Shown here piece by piece: positions 1 through 7,718 of a stretch of 64,000 nt of DNA (positions are counted from its first letter, which is position 1; each line of letters opens with the position of its first letter). The stretch comes from Thermodesulfobacterium sp. (lineage in GTDB: Bacteria > Desulfobacterota > Thermodesulfobacteria > Thermodesulfobacteriales > Thermodesulfobacteriaceae), in NCBI GenBank assembly GCA_017656385.1, contig JACDNX010000008.1:1-64000 (forward strand), in the 5' to 3' direction. The notes beneath the pieces were generated by a model. The model saw nothing but the letters and a program-made list of their open reading frames with translations, was not told the origin of the DNA and made no database searches. A program made the translations under genes and the position numbers.

Positions 1-1076
1 TTGTAAATAATATGAGCTTCTCCATACCAAGTATAAGCATCACCTTTCTTATACTTTCCAGAAGCGGTTTCATAAAGATGAGTATCATCAAAATACATGT
101 ACCCAGCTTCAGCACCGATAATATATTTTTGCTTGAATGTTTTTTCAAAGGAAAAATCAACTGCATATGCTTCTCTTGTAAGCGAAGATATTCCATAAGT
201 AGATTTATCAATATGCTCAAGGTGTTTTTCACGATGGTATCCTATTCCAAATGTCATAGTATCCATTTTTCCTAAATAGGTTTGATTAACTCTTTGAGAG
301 GGATTAAAAACCGTTTTTTCAGATTTAAATCCCCAGAAGGTAGGAGTAAATTCAAGTCTAATGTCATATTCAAAACTTTTTTTATCTTCGGGTGGAGAAA
401 CAGTTGCTACATCTCCAAATCCACCATTAAGAGACCAAACCTTGGTGCTATTAGATTTATCTTCATTAAATATTCCTACATAATATTTAAACAAACCATC
501 TTTAAAAGAACCAGCTATAACCATTCCAACATCAGTTCTTTTAAAAGGTTGAGAACTTTTCATTCCACCTGCATAAGGATTTACAGCTTTTAAAGCTTCT
601 TTAAATTGATTAGGAAGAAAATAATTTCCATCACTTGACATAACAGGACTGTTGTGACGAGCAACAAAGTTGTGCCTGCTAAAAGGAACCCTTATTTTCC
701 CAACTTTTACTATAAATTCAGGACGAAAATTAAACTGAACATCTCCTTCCCATAATTTAGCTTGATAGTCATTGTTTTCATTTGCATCAATAAAAGTATA
801 AAAACTTATTAAATTGTTTAGCTGTCCCTTTATTCCAAATCTATATTTATAAATTTCAAAGTAATTAGTTCTGTAATCAAAATTAGCACGAGCTGGATAT
901 CCCGCAGGTTTCCATCTGTTATCCTCATCTTTATTTATATAAAATACTCTTATTTGAGCTTGTATATTTGCAAAGGTATCTTCATCAATTTTGACTTGAA
1001 AGGCTCTTGAATTGAGAGGAAAAGAAAAGAATAAAAAACTTATTAATCCAAGAACGAACCAAAACCTTAAATTCAT
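1..1076 (-). CDS. Outer-membrane porin, beta-barrel (5' part, runs off window)
   Basis: An open minus-strand frame runs from an ATG at 1076 to the left edge, giving 358 residues; the C-terminus lies outside. The start follows a GGAGGT Shine-Dalgarno at 1081-1086. The first 25 or so residues are a signal peptide (MNLRFWFVLGL, then a hydrophobic run ending NSRA). The rest has alternating, aromatic-rich strands, with the stretch KVGKIRVPFSRHNFVARHN resembling phosphate-selective porin O/P-type proteins. It probably forms a diffusion channel in the outer membrane. The substrate cannot be told. It is divergent from hypB. Confidence 0.72.
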   Translation of the reverse strand, partial: MNLRFWFVLGLISFLFFSFPLNSRAFQVKIDEDTFANIQAQIRVFYINKDEDNRWKPAGYPARANFDYRTNYFEIYKYRFGIKGQLNNLISFYTFIDANENNDYQAKLWEGDVQFNFRPEFIVKVGKIRVPFSRHNFVARHNSPVMSSDGNYFLPNQFKEALKAVNPYAGGMKSSQPFKRTDVGMVIAGSFKDGLFKYYVGIFNEDKSNSTKVWSLNGGFGDVATVSPPEDKKSFEYDIRLEFTPTFWGFKSEKTVFNPSQRVNQTYLGKMDTMTFGIGYHREKHLEHIDKSTYGISSLTREAYAVDFSFEKTFKQKYIIGAEAGYMYFDDTHLYETASGKYKKGDAYTWYGEAHIIY

Positions 1077-1125
1077 TTTTACCTCCGGTATTCAGGGCAA
1101 AATTCTTTAAAAATTTAGAAAGTAT

Positions 1126-1153
1126 TAATTAAAAAATTATCCAAATTAGTCAA
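1126..1153 (-). promoter_or_regulatory. Candidate sigma-70 promoter of the porin gene
   Basis: On the minus strand TTGACT (1153-1148) and TAATTA (1131-1126) are 16 bases apart. Transcription would begin near 1119 and leave a leader of about 43 bases before the porin ATG. The region is AT-rich, so chance matches are easy. Confidence 0.35.
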
Positions 1154-1323
1154 ACAATATATTTAGGGAAAAAAATAAATTTTGTGAGGAAAGTTTTGAT
1201 TAATAAGAAATAGATGTAATTTTTTTAATTTTTGAGCACTTTTTCTTTAATTTTTAAATTTTGATTTTTAAAATCAGCTTAATATCTAAAGTTGTGATAA
1301 AAATAGAAATTTTATAAATTAGA

Positions 1324-1352
1324 TTTTACTTTTTGAGGCTTTATATTATAAT
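1324..1352 (+). promoter_or_regulatory. Candidate promoter of hypBEA
   Basis: A perfect TATAAT at 1347-1352 lies 17 bases after TTTTAC at 1324-1329, a poor -35. It is 36 bases upstream of the hypB start codon. Confidence 0.45.
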
Positions 1353-1387
1353 TAATTTTTCAAAATAGATTGAAAGGGGTAGATAAA

Positions 1388-2098
1388 ATGTGTAAAGAGT
1401 GTGGATGCGGAATTATGGATGATTCAGATAAAAAGGCTGTAGAAGTTTTTGAAGATATTTTAAAGTATAATAAGTTTCAGGCAAGACATAATAAAGAACA
1501 TTTTGAGGAGCACAAAATTTATGCCATAAATTTGATGAGTGCTCCTGGTTCAGGGAAAACCACACTTTTAGAAAAAACTTTGGATGGTTTAAAAGATAAA
1601 TATCGTATAGGCGTAATAGAGGGCGATCTGGAAACCGAAAGAGATGCAGAAAGAATAAGACAAAAAGGAATCCCTGTATATCAGATTACCACAGGCAGTG
1701 CCTGCCATTTAGATGCAGCTTTAGTTCATAAAGCTATGCATCATCTTCCTTTAGATCAAATTGAAATTTTATTTGTAGAAAACATTGGCAATCTTGTTTG
1801 TCCAAGCAATTATGAGCTTGGTACACATTTAAATGTTACCCTTCTTTCTGTTCCTGAAGGTGAAGATAAGCCGGAGAAGTATCCGCTTATTTTTAAGGTA
1901 TCAGATTTAGTATTAATTACTAAAATTGATTTGCTTCCCTACTTTGATTTCAATTTAGATAAGGTAAAGGAGGATATAAAAAAGATAAATCCAAAGTCTC
2001 ATATAATAGCTCTTTCTGCAAAAACAGGAGAAGGTTTTGAGGACTGGCTTAACTTTATAGAAAATAAATTTAATGAATACCGTCAAAAACTAAGTTAA
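1388..2098 (+). CDS. hypB: Hydrogenase nickel incorporation GTPase HypB
   Basis: HypB is the GTPase that helps deliver nickel to the active site of NiFe hydrogenase in the cytoplasm, together with HypA. The N-terminus carries the CxxCGC nickel motif (Cys2, Cys5, Cys7). The P-loop SAPGSGKTT is at residues 51-59, followed by the G-domain metal-site stretches GSACHLD and NLVCP. The ATG at 1388 is preferred because GAAAGGGG lies just upstream of it; an upstream in-frame ATG at 1370 overlaps that site. At 236 residues it has normal length. It heads hypB-hypE-hypA, with 12 bases before hypE. The histidine-rich stretch of some HypB proteins is absent. Confidence 0.95.
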   Translation: MCKECGCGIMDDSDKKAVEVFEDILKYNKFQARHNKEHFEEHKIYAINLMSAPGSGKTTLLEKTLDGLKDKYRIGVIEGDLETERDAERIRQKGIPVYQITTGSACHLDAALVHKAMHHLPLDQIEILFVENIGNLVCPSNYELGTHLNVTLLSVPEGEDKPEKYPLIFKVSDLVLITKIDLLPYFDFNLDKVKEDIKKINPKSHIIALSAKTGEGFEDWLNFIENKFNEYRQKLS

Positions 2099-2110
2099 AA
2101 AGGAGATTTT

Positions 2111-3121
2111 ATGAAAATTGATAAGCTTCTTCTTTCTCACGGTGGTGGAGGAGAGGAAACTTTTTTTCTTATTAAAGATTATATTTTAAAATATTTTTCT
2201 AATCCCATTCTCAATCAACTTGAGGATTCTGCGATATTAAATGATGGTTTTTCAGAATTAGCTTTTACCATAGATGGTTTTACAGTAAAACCTATTTTTT
2301 TCAAAGGTGGGAATATAGGTAAACTTGCTGTGACAGGCACTGTAAATGATCTTATTGTGGTAGGGGCAAAGCCTCTTTACTTAACAGTTAGTTTTATTAT
2401 TGAGGAAGGATTTTTGATGGAAGATTTAGAGAAAATACTTAAAAGCATGAAAGAAGAAGCTGAAAAGAATAAAATTTTTATAGTAGCAGGGGATACAAAA
2501 ATAGTTCCCAAGGGAGAAGTTGATGGAATATTCATTACTACATCAGGAATAGGGAAAATTGTTTATAATGGTCTTTCTTGCCAGAATTTGAAACCAGGAG
2601 ATGTAATAATTGTTTCGGGTTCAATTGGAGACCATGGAGCATGTATTTTGGCAGAAAGAGAGGGAATAAAGCTTGATATAGAATTGAAAAGTGATTGTGA
2701 AAGTCTTTTACCTTTGGCAGAGGCTCTTTTTAATGCAGATATAGAAATACATGCTATGAGAGATCCAACAAGAGGAGGGCTTGCAGCTACTCTTTACGAA
2801 TGGGCTCACAGTTCTCAGGTAAATATTATGGTTGAAGAAGCCTTTATTCCTGTAAAACCTCAGGTAAAGACCTTTTGCGAAGCACTTGGTTTTGAACCCT
2901 ATCATCTTCCCTGTGAAGGAAGACTAGTTCTTGTAGTTCCAGAGAAATTTGGAGAGAAAGCTTTAAAAATTTTGAGAAATCATCCTTCAGGGGAGTCTGC
3001 TCAAATTATAGGAAGGGTTTTAGAAAAAGATTCTTCTCCTCAGGTTACTTTAAAAACCCTTTATGGCACAGAGCGTATTCTTGAAAATACCTCAGGTGAG
3101 CTTTTTCCAAGAATATGCTGA
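2111..3121 (+). CDS. hypE: Hydrogenase maturation protein HypE
   Basis: HypE turns the carbamoyl group that HypF places on its C-terminal cysteine into a thiocyanate. This supplies the CN ligands of the NiFe active site. The protein has 336 residues and ends in the diagnostic PRIC, so Cys336 is the carrier residue. The N-terminal glycine-rich HGGGGEE and the LEDSAIL stretch match the PurM/AIRS-like ATP-binding fold. An AGGAG site precedes the ATG. Its stop is one base before the hypA ATG, so translation is probably coupled. HypF, HypC and HypD are not in this window. Confidence 0.95.
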   Translation: MKIDKLLLSHGGGGEETFFLIKDYILKYFSNPILNQLEDSAILNDGFSELAFTIDGFTVKPIFFKGGNIGKLAVTGTVNDLIVVGAKPLYLTVSFIIEEGFLMEDLEKILKSMKEEAEKNKIFIVAGDTKIVPKGEVDGIFITTSGIGKIVYNGLSCQNLKPGDVIIVSGSIGDHGACILAEREGIKLDIELKSDCESLLPLAEALFNADIEIHAMRDPTRGGLAATLYEWAHSSQVNIMVEEAFIPVKPQVKTFCEALGFEPYHLPCEGRLVLVVPEKFGEKALKILRNHPSGESAQIIGRVLEKDSSPQVTLKTLYGTERILENTSGELFPRIC

Positions 3122-3122
3122 A

Positions 3123-3470
3123 ATGCACGAATACTTTATTGTCCAAAATATACTCAGAACAGTAGAAGATTTAGTTAAAGATTATCCTGGTAAAAAGGTC
3201 ACTAAAGCGGTATTTCTTATAGGAAAATTTTCAGGTGTTGAACCAGAACTATTAAAAACAGCTTTGGAATTTTTTAAAAAGGGAAGTCCTCTTGAAGATG
3301 CAGAAATAGTTTTGGAACTGGAAGATTTGAAAATAAAGTGTCTTGATTGTGGAAAAGAGGCTACTAAAGAAAAATGGGATATAACCTGTCCTTTTTGTGG
3401 ATCTTTTAACACGAAGGTAGTATCAGGAGAAGAAATGTTTCTTAAAACCTTGGAGTTAGAAGAAGAATAA
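3123..3470 (+). CDS. hypA: Hydrogenase/nickel metallochaperone HypA
   Basis: HypA binds nickel and passes it to the hydrogenase large subunit with HypB. The ATG at 3123 gives the canonical start MHEY, whose His2 is the nickel ligand. An in-frame ATG at 3063 lies inside hypE and would add 20 residues before this motif, so it is rejected. Two CxxC pairs (CLDC near residue 75 and CPFC near residue 92) form the zinc site. Its 115 residues match the family. It is the last gene of the hyp set and converges on the minus-strand protease gene with an 8-base gap. Confidence 0.93.
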   Translation: MHEYFIVQNILRTVEDLVKDYPGKKVTKAVFLIGKFSGVEPELLKTALEFFKKGSPLEDAEIVLELEDLKIKCLDCGKEATKEKWDITCPFCGSFNTKVVSGEEMFLKTLELEEE

Positions 3471-3478
3471 GTGAAAAT

Positions 3479-3973
3479 TTAAGTGCTGTTTTTAAGTTCA
3501 GGCTCAATTCCCCATTCTTTAAGTTGAGCTAAAACTTCATTTAAAAGTTTATTATAATTTTTTTCTACAATTTCTGTAAGTCCAATTTTGAATTCTAAGG
3601 ATTGGGGCTCAATTCCAATGATAACTATTTCTTCTGGATACTTATCTCTTAGTTTAGCAAGGTTTAAAATATCAGAGAAACTTAACTCATGAATAGAAAG
3701 TTTTTCTATTATCTGAGGAGGGATTTCTTCACCTTTAAATTTATAAATTGTTCCTGGAGGTTTACCTCCTGAAATAGCATCTATAACGAGGAGCTTTTTA
3801 GCAGATTCAATATAGGGTAAGAGGGAGAAACTTCCTACTCCACCGTCAACTAATTCTACATTTTCAGGAAAATTATATCGAGCTTCTAAATCTTGAATTA
3901 TCTTAACTCCTACCCCTTCATCAGAAAGAAGTAAATTTCCTATTCCTAAAATTATAATTTTGTTTTCAGACAT
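3479..3973 (-). CDS. Hydrogenase maturation protease (HyaD/HybD/HycI family)
   Basis: This endopeptidase removes the C-terminal peptide of a NiFe-hydrogenase large subunit after nickel insertion. The N-terminal GIGNLLLSDEGVGV carries the nickel-sensing Glu. LVDGG holds the Asp, and the His is probably in SIHELSF. At 164 residues it has family length. It begins one base after the response-regulator stop and so closes a kinase-regulator-protease operon. That suggests the two-component system responds to hydrogenase or redox status. The hydrogenase structural genes are not in the window. Confidence 0.88.
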   Translation of the reverse strand: MSENKIIILGIGNLLLSDEGVGVKIIQDLEARYNFPENVELVDGGVGSFSLLPYIESAKKLLVIDAISGGKPPGTIYKFKGEEIPPQIIEKLSIHELSFSDILNLAKLRDKYPEEIVIIGIEPQSLEFKIGLTEIVEKNYNKLLNEVLAQLKEWGIEPELKNST

Positions 3974-3974
3974 T

Positions 3975-5330
3975 TTATCCCTCTATCCCGTATTTTTTTA
4001 ATTTTCTCCATAGAGAAACTCTGTCTATACCAAGAATTTCTGCAGCCAAACTTTTATTCCCTCCTACCTCTTTTAAAACCCATAAGATATATTCTTTTTC
4101 TTGTTCTTCAAGTGTGGGATATCTACCTTCTTTTTTTCTAAAAGTTTTAATTTTAATAAATTGCAGATCTTCCGGGAGATGACCAGGTTCCAGAGTATCG
4201 CCAGTGGCTAAAGCTACCCCCCTTTCTATAATATTTTCCAGTTCTCTTATATTTCCGGGATAATCATAATTCATAAGTATTTCTAAAGCCAGAGGGGATA
4301 TTTCCTTTACTTCTTTTTTCATTAAAGAGGAATATTTTTTTAAAAAATAATAAGCTAAAAGAGGTATATCTTCTTTTCTTTCTGCAAGGGAAGGGAGTTC
4401 AAAGGAAACTACACAAAGCCTATAGTAAAGATCTTCTCTAAATTTACCTTCTTTAATAAGGCTTTTTAAATCTTTATTGGTAGCTGCAATAAAGCGGACA
4501 TCAACCTTTATTGGAGTTGTGCCTCCTAATCTTAGAAATTCTTTTTCTTGTATAACTCGAAGCAGTTTTGCCTGCATAGAAGGGCTCATTTCGGTGATTT
4601 CATCTAAAAATAGGGTTCCCCTATTAGCTACTTCAATAAGTCCCTTTTTAGTAGCCTCAGCTCCTGTAAAAGCGCCTTTTTCATGTCCAAAAAGTTCGTT
4701 AGCCAACAATTCCTCGTTAAAAACCCCGCAATTTATAGCTACAAAAGGACCGTTATTTCTAAGACTGTTATAATGAATATAACGAGCAAGGAGCTCCTTT
4801 CCTGTGCCAGATTCACCTGTAATGATTACATTACAATCTGTAGGAGCAATTTGTTTGGCAGTTTCTAAAATTTTTTGCATTTTGGGATTTTGAGTAATGA
4901 TAATTACTGGTTTCCTTCCCGTTTCCATTAGATGTCTAAGCCTGTGAATCTCTTTTTTAAGTCTCACCTTTTCAAGAGCTTCCTTTACCAATTTTTTAAC
5001 ATCTTCTAATTTAAAAGGTTTGGGAAGATAATAAAATGCTCCTTTTTTCATGGATTCTATCGCAGAAGAAATGGTGGCATAGGCAGTAATAATTATTACT
5101 TCTGTATCTGGGGAAACCTTTTTACATTTTTCCAGTATTTCAATACCATCAACCTTTTCAAGTTTAAGATCTGTAAGAACCAAATCAAAATTATTCTCCT
5201 GTAAGAGTTTTAAAGCATTGGTCCCACTTGTGGTAGCAATAACCTCATATCCTTCTTTTTTTAAAATATATTCAAGATTTCTTAAAGTTACTTTTTCGTC
5301 TTCTACTATCAAGATTTTATAAGGTTCCAT
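3975..5330 (-). CDS. Sigma-54-dependent response regulator (NtrC/ZraR type)
   Basis: A full NtrC-family activator of 451 residues. The receiver domain (1-120) has phospho-acceptor Asp54 and Lys104. The AAA+ domain has Walker A GESGTGKE (172-179), the sigma-54 contact motif GAFTGA (219-224) and Walker B LFLDE (240-244). The C-terminal Fis-type helix-turn-helix has NKSLAAEILGIDRVSLWRKL. The start follows a GGAGG site. It overlaps the kinase gene by 14 bases, so the two form a pair. Its likely targets include the divergent operon at 6933, which has a candidate sigma-54 promoter and two upstream dyads. Confidence 0.93.
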   Translation of the reverse strand: MEPYKILIVEDEKVTLRNLEYILKKEGYEVIATTSGTNALKLLQENNFDLVLTDLKLEKVDGIEILEKCKKVSPDTEVIIITAYATISSAIESMKKGAFYYLPKPFKLEDVKKLVKEALEKVRLKKEIHRLRHLMETGRKPVIIITQNPKMQKILETAKQIAPTDCNVIITGESGTGKELLARYIHYNSLRNNGPFVAINCGVFNEELLANELFGHEKGAFTGAEATKKGLIEVANRGTLFLDEITEMSPSMQAKLLRVIQEKEFLRLGGTTPIKVDVRFIAATNKDLKSLIKEGKFREDLYYRLCVVSFELPSLAERKEDIPLLAYYFLKKYSSLMKKEVKEISPLALEILMNYDYPGNIRELENIIERGVALATGDTLEPGHLPEDLQFIKIKTFRKKEGRYPTLEEQEKEYILWVLKEVGGNKSLAAEILGIDRVSLWRKLKKYGIEG

Positions 5331-6699
5331 AAACTTCCTCCTTCCTAATCTCTTCTTTGGTATTTACTGGAAATTCTATATAAAAAGTGGTTCCTTTATT
5401 TACTTCGCTTTCCACCCAGATATTTCCTTTGTGTTCTTTAATGAGATTATATACAACAAAAAGTCCAATACCATGCCCTCCGGTTTTTTTAGTAGAGAAA
5501 AAAGGTTCAAAAATTCGTGAAAGGTAGTCCTTAGGAATACCTTCCCCATTATCTTTTACTATAATTTTTATTTTATCTTTTTCCTGAAAAGCCTTTATTT
5601 CTATTTCTCCCTCACCTTTTATAGCTTCCACTGCATTTTTGATAAGATTTATAAAAATTTGCTGGATCTGAGATTTATTTCCCCAGATTTCTATACTCTG
5701 CGGAACATCTAATTTCAAAGAAATTTTACTGGGAATATATCCCTTAAGTAAATGAATGGAATTACTTATGCAGGAATGTAAATTTACAAAAGACTTATCT
5801 TTAACCTTATAAAAATCTAATACCGAGTGAACAATATTTTTTGTTCTTTCTATTTCTTTTTCGATATCATTAAGAAGTTCCTTCTTGAAATTTGTATCAA
5901 GTTCTTCACTTTTGAGAAGCTCAATGCTTGTGGAAATATTGGATAAAGGGTTATTAATTTCATGGGCGATACTAAAAAGAAGTTTTCCTAAGGAAGAAAT
6001 TTTTTCAGTTTCTAAAAGGGTAAAATAGGTTTTTTTAAAGGTATCTACAAAGTGCTGAAACTCGGGAGGGACAAGAGCTTTTCTGGGTTTTCCAGAGAGG
6101 ATAATTTTTATTTCATTCTCTAAAGTATTTAAAGATTTGATCAACAATCTATGCCACAATAATAAACCAGCTAAGGCAAATAAACTTAAGAATAATCCAA
6201 AAAATAGAAAGAGATGTTTAACATATCTAATTTTGTTTATTAAGATAGTTTTTTCTTTTCTTTTTATAGATTCTGCAAATTTTAAAATTTTACTTCCATA
6301 GTATCTTATTTCTTTCTCTTTTACAGGATTTACAGGATTTAAAGTTTTTAATATATTTTCATAAGAAATAAAATATTTTTCTACTTTATCTACTGTTTCT
6401 TTGGTGTCAAAATTTATAAGTTGAGGTTTAAGCAGGATAAAGAGTTTCTTAGATTTTGAAAAATACTTTTTCAGATTTTCAAAATCAGTTGGATTATGAT
6501 AGTGAAGATAGTTTTTTTCATATCTTCGCATTTCCAAAATATTTTCTAATAATTCAGAAACCTTCTCTCCATACTCCACTTTTTCTTCTAATTGGACACT
6601 AAATTGCCAAAATAAAAAAAAGATAAAAAGAATAAAAATTACAAAAGTTAGATAAGCAATAAATAACTGAAATTTTAAACTTAGTTTTTTAGACTTCAT
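5317..6699 (-). CDS. Membrane sensor histidine kinase, partner of the sigma-54 regulator
   Basis: The kinase has 460 residues from the ATG at 6699. Transmembrane helices lie near 12-32 and 161-183 and enclose a periplasmic helical sensor of about 130 residues. The H-box SIAHEINNPLSNIS has phospho-acceptor His246. The HATPase domain follows with the N-box NLIKNAVEA, DNGEGIP and GHGIGL. An upstream in-frame TTG at 6726 falls inside a dyad repeat and is less likely as a start. The overlap with the regulator gene supports a cognate pair. The signal sensed cannot be read from the sequence. Confidence 0.88.
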   Translation of the reverse strand: MKSKKLSLKFQLFIAYLTFVIFILFIFFLFWQFSVQLEEKVEYGEKVSELLENILEMRRYEKNYLHYHNPTDFENLKKYFSKSKKLFILLKPQLINFDTKETVDKVEKYFISYENILKTLNPVNPVKEKEIRYYGSKILKFAESIKRKEKTILINKIRYVKHLFLFFGLFLSLFALAGLLLWHRLLIKSLNTLENEIKIILSGKPRKALVPPEFQHFVDTFKKTYFTLLETEKISSLGKLLFSIAHEINNPLSNISTSIELLKSEELDTNFKKELLNDIEKEIERTKNIVHSVLDFYKVKDKSFVNLHSCISNSIHLLKGYIPSKISLKLDVPQSIEIWGNKSQIQQIFINLIKNAVEAIKGEGEIEIKAFQEKDKIKIIVKDNGEGIPKDYLSRIFEPFFSTKKTGGHGIGLFVVYNLIKEHKGNIWVESEVNKGTTFYIEFPVNTKEEIRKEEVYGTL

Positions 6700-6720
6700 A
6701 GTTTCAAAATAATTCAATTT

Positions 6721-6800
6721 TTGCAAAATGCAACATTTTATTTTAAAGATTTTTCATTATTAATATCTATGTCATTAAAGCTTGTTGTATTTTGCAACAA
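6721..6800. promoter_or_regulatory. Two related dyads, candidate enhancer sites for the sigma-54 regulator
   Basis: TTGCAAAATGCAACA at 6721-6735 and TTGTTGTATTTTGCAACAA at 6782-6800 share, in opposite orientation, the core TGTTGyATTTTGCAA. Each is a dyad: TTGCA-3-TGCAA, and TTGTTG-7-CAACAA. Their centres (about 6727 and 6791) are 64 bases apart, close to six helical turns. They lie about 161 and 97 bases upstream of the start expected from the sigma-54-like site at 6863. Binding by the adjacent regulator is inferred. Confidence 0.5.
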
Positions 6801-6861
6801 TTGTAAAAAAATACAAGACCAAGAAATTAGAATTTTCAAGGATTTTACAAAAGGAAACCTC

Positions 6862-6876
6862 AGGCATAAAATTTGT
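6862..6876 (+). promoter_or_regulatory. Candidate sigma-54 promoter of the 6933 operon
   Basis: AGGCAT-AAAAT-TTGT at 6862-6876 puts GG (6863-6864) and GT (6875-6876) at the -24/-12 spacing. Against the TGGCAY-N5-TTGC consensus, the leading T is A and the final C is T. The transcription start would be near 6888. It sits between the dyads and the GGAGG site of the gene at 6933. Confidence 0.45.
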
Positions 6877-6932
6877 TTAATTTTTCATTCAGGATTAAGT
6901 AAGAATTTAAAATAAGAGAAAGGAGGAGGAAG

Positions 6933-7409
6933 ATGAGTAGTAAAAACAAAAAAAGATTTTGGAAAAGAGTAGAGAATTATTTTACAGCAATAACGTTTGC
7001 AGAAGCAGGAGAATGGGATTTTGCTCTTAAAACTTTAGAGTCACCTAAAAACATTTTAGTAATTTGTCCAAGAAGGAGACTTTCAGAAAAGAGCATTAAA
7101 TATCTTGAGAGTCTTTGTGAAAGAACTAAAGCAGGGCTTTTATTTGTAGGTAGATGTGAATCTCAGGTAGAAGTGATTAAGGAAGTTTTTCAAAATAAAT
7201 CAATACCTATTAATTATTTGAGTTTATTTAATTTTTCTGAAAAGGATTTATTAAAGATAATAGAGGAATACAATATTCAACTTGTTTTTGTAGAATCTTT
7301 GGAAGTTCTTGGAAAGATAGCAGCTTTAAGAACAAAAGAGCCTATACATTTTATAGAAGAAGTTTTGGAAAAGGTTCACTGTCCTCTAATTTTGTTAGAA
7401 CAAACATAG
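6933..7409 (+). CDS. Unknown protein with FAEAGE motif, first gene of TauE operon
   Basis: A 158-residue soluble protein behind a strong GGAGGAGG site. Near residue 21 it has AITFAEAGEWDFALK. After that it alternates predicted strands and helices (NILVICPRR, AGLLFVG, QLVFVES, CPLILLE), much like the Rossmann-type fold of universal stress proteins. The glycine-rich ATP loop of that family is not evident. It is followed by a small membrane protein, a TauE-type exporter and a tandem Usp protein, so a role with the exporter is likely. I do not recognise a characterised family and assign no function. Confidence 0.7.
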   Translation: MSSKNKKRFWKRVENYFTAITFAEAGEWDFALKTLESPKNILVICPRRRLSEKSIKYLESLCERTKAGLLFVGRCESQVEVIKEVFQNKSIPINYLSLFNFSEKDLLKIIEEYNIQLVFVESLEVLGKIAALRTKEPIHFIEEVLEKVHCPLILLEQT

Positions 7410-7465
7410 TCTCTAATTGATAAGAAGAAAACAGGGACAATTTTAAAAATAATAGGGGGTGGACT

Positions 7466-7717
7466 ATGGAAAAAGCTATGGTAAAAAAACGGCCGCTTAA
7501 AAAGTTTTTAGTATTTGGTATTTTAAGTGTAACTCTTTATTATCTTTTAATAACTCATCAGGAATTAGTAAAAGAATTTTGCAGTAAAGGAAAATGGTAT
7601 GCTTTTTTTCCTATTATTACTGCTTTTATTTTCTCTTTTGTGCATGGAAATTTTACTGATGCCTTCTGGTCTGTGTTAGGGATTGAGCCTAAGAAAAAAA
7701 GAAAGGAGGTGAAGTAA
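7466..7717 (+). CDS. Small two-helix membrane protein beside TauE exporter
   Basis: An 83-residue protein with a basic N-terminus (VKKRPLKKF). It has one hydrophobic helix near 14-30 (LVFGILSVTLYYLLI) and a second near 45-62 (AFFPIITAFIFSFVHGNF), ending in a lysine-rich tail. The ATG follows an AGGGGGTGG site, and the stop is one base before the exporter ATG, so the two are translationally linked. It may be an accessory subunit of the exporter. The pairing is seen in the sequence; the role is inferred. Confidence 0.72.
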   Translation: MEKAMVKKRPLKKFLVFGILSVTLYYLLITHQELVKEFCSKGKWYAFFPIITAFIFSFVHGNFTDAFWSVLGIEPKKKRKEVK

Positions 7718-7718
7718 A

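Larger units (their letters stand above)
1077..1387. other. Divergent intergenic region, porin/hypB
   Basis: About 310 AT-rich bases without a supportable gene. It holds the candidate promoters of the porin and of hypB. I see no tRNA, repeat or clear sigma-54 site in it. Confidence 0.6.

Noticed and set aside
12-593. Two short plus-strand reading frames at the left end
   Set aside because: They lie opposite the long minus-strand porin frame, which has a signal peptide and a strong ribosome site.
3063-3122. Longer HypA start
   Set aside because: It would add 20 residues from inside hypE before the conserved MHEY start.
6721-6915. Small plus-strand reading frame of 64 codons
   Set aside because: It covers the dyads and the candidate sigma-54 promoter, has no ribosome site and no recognisable motif.
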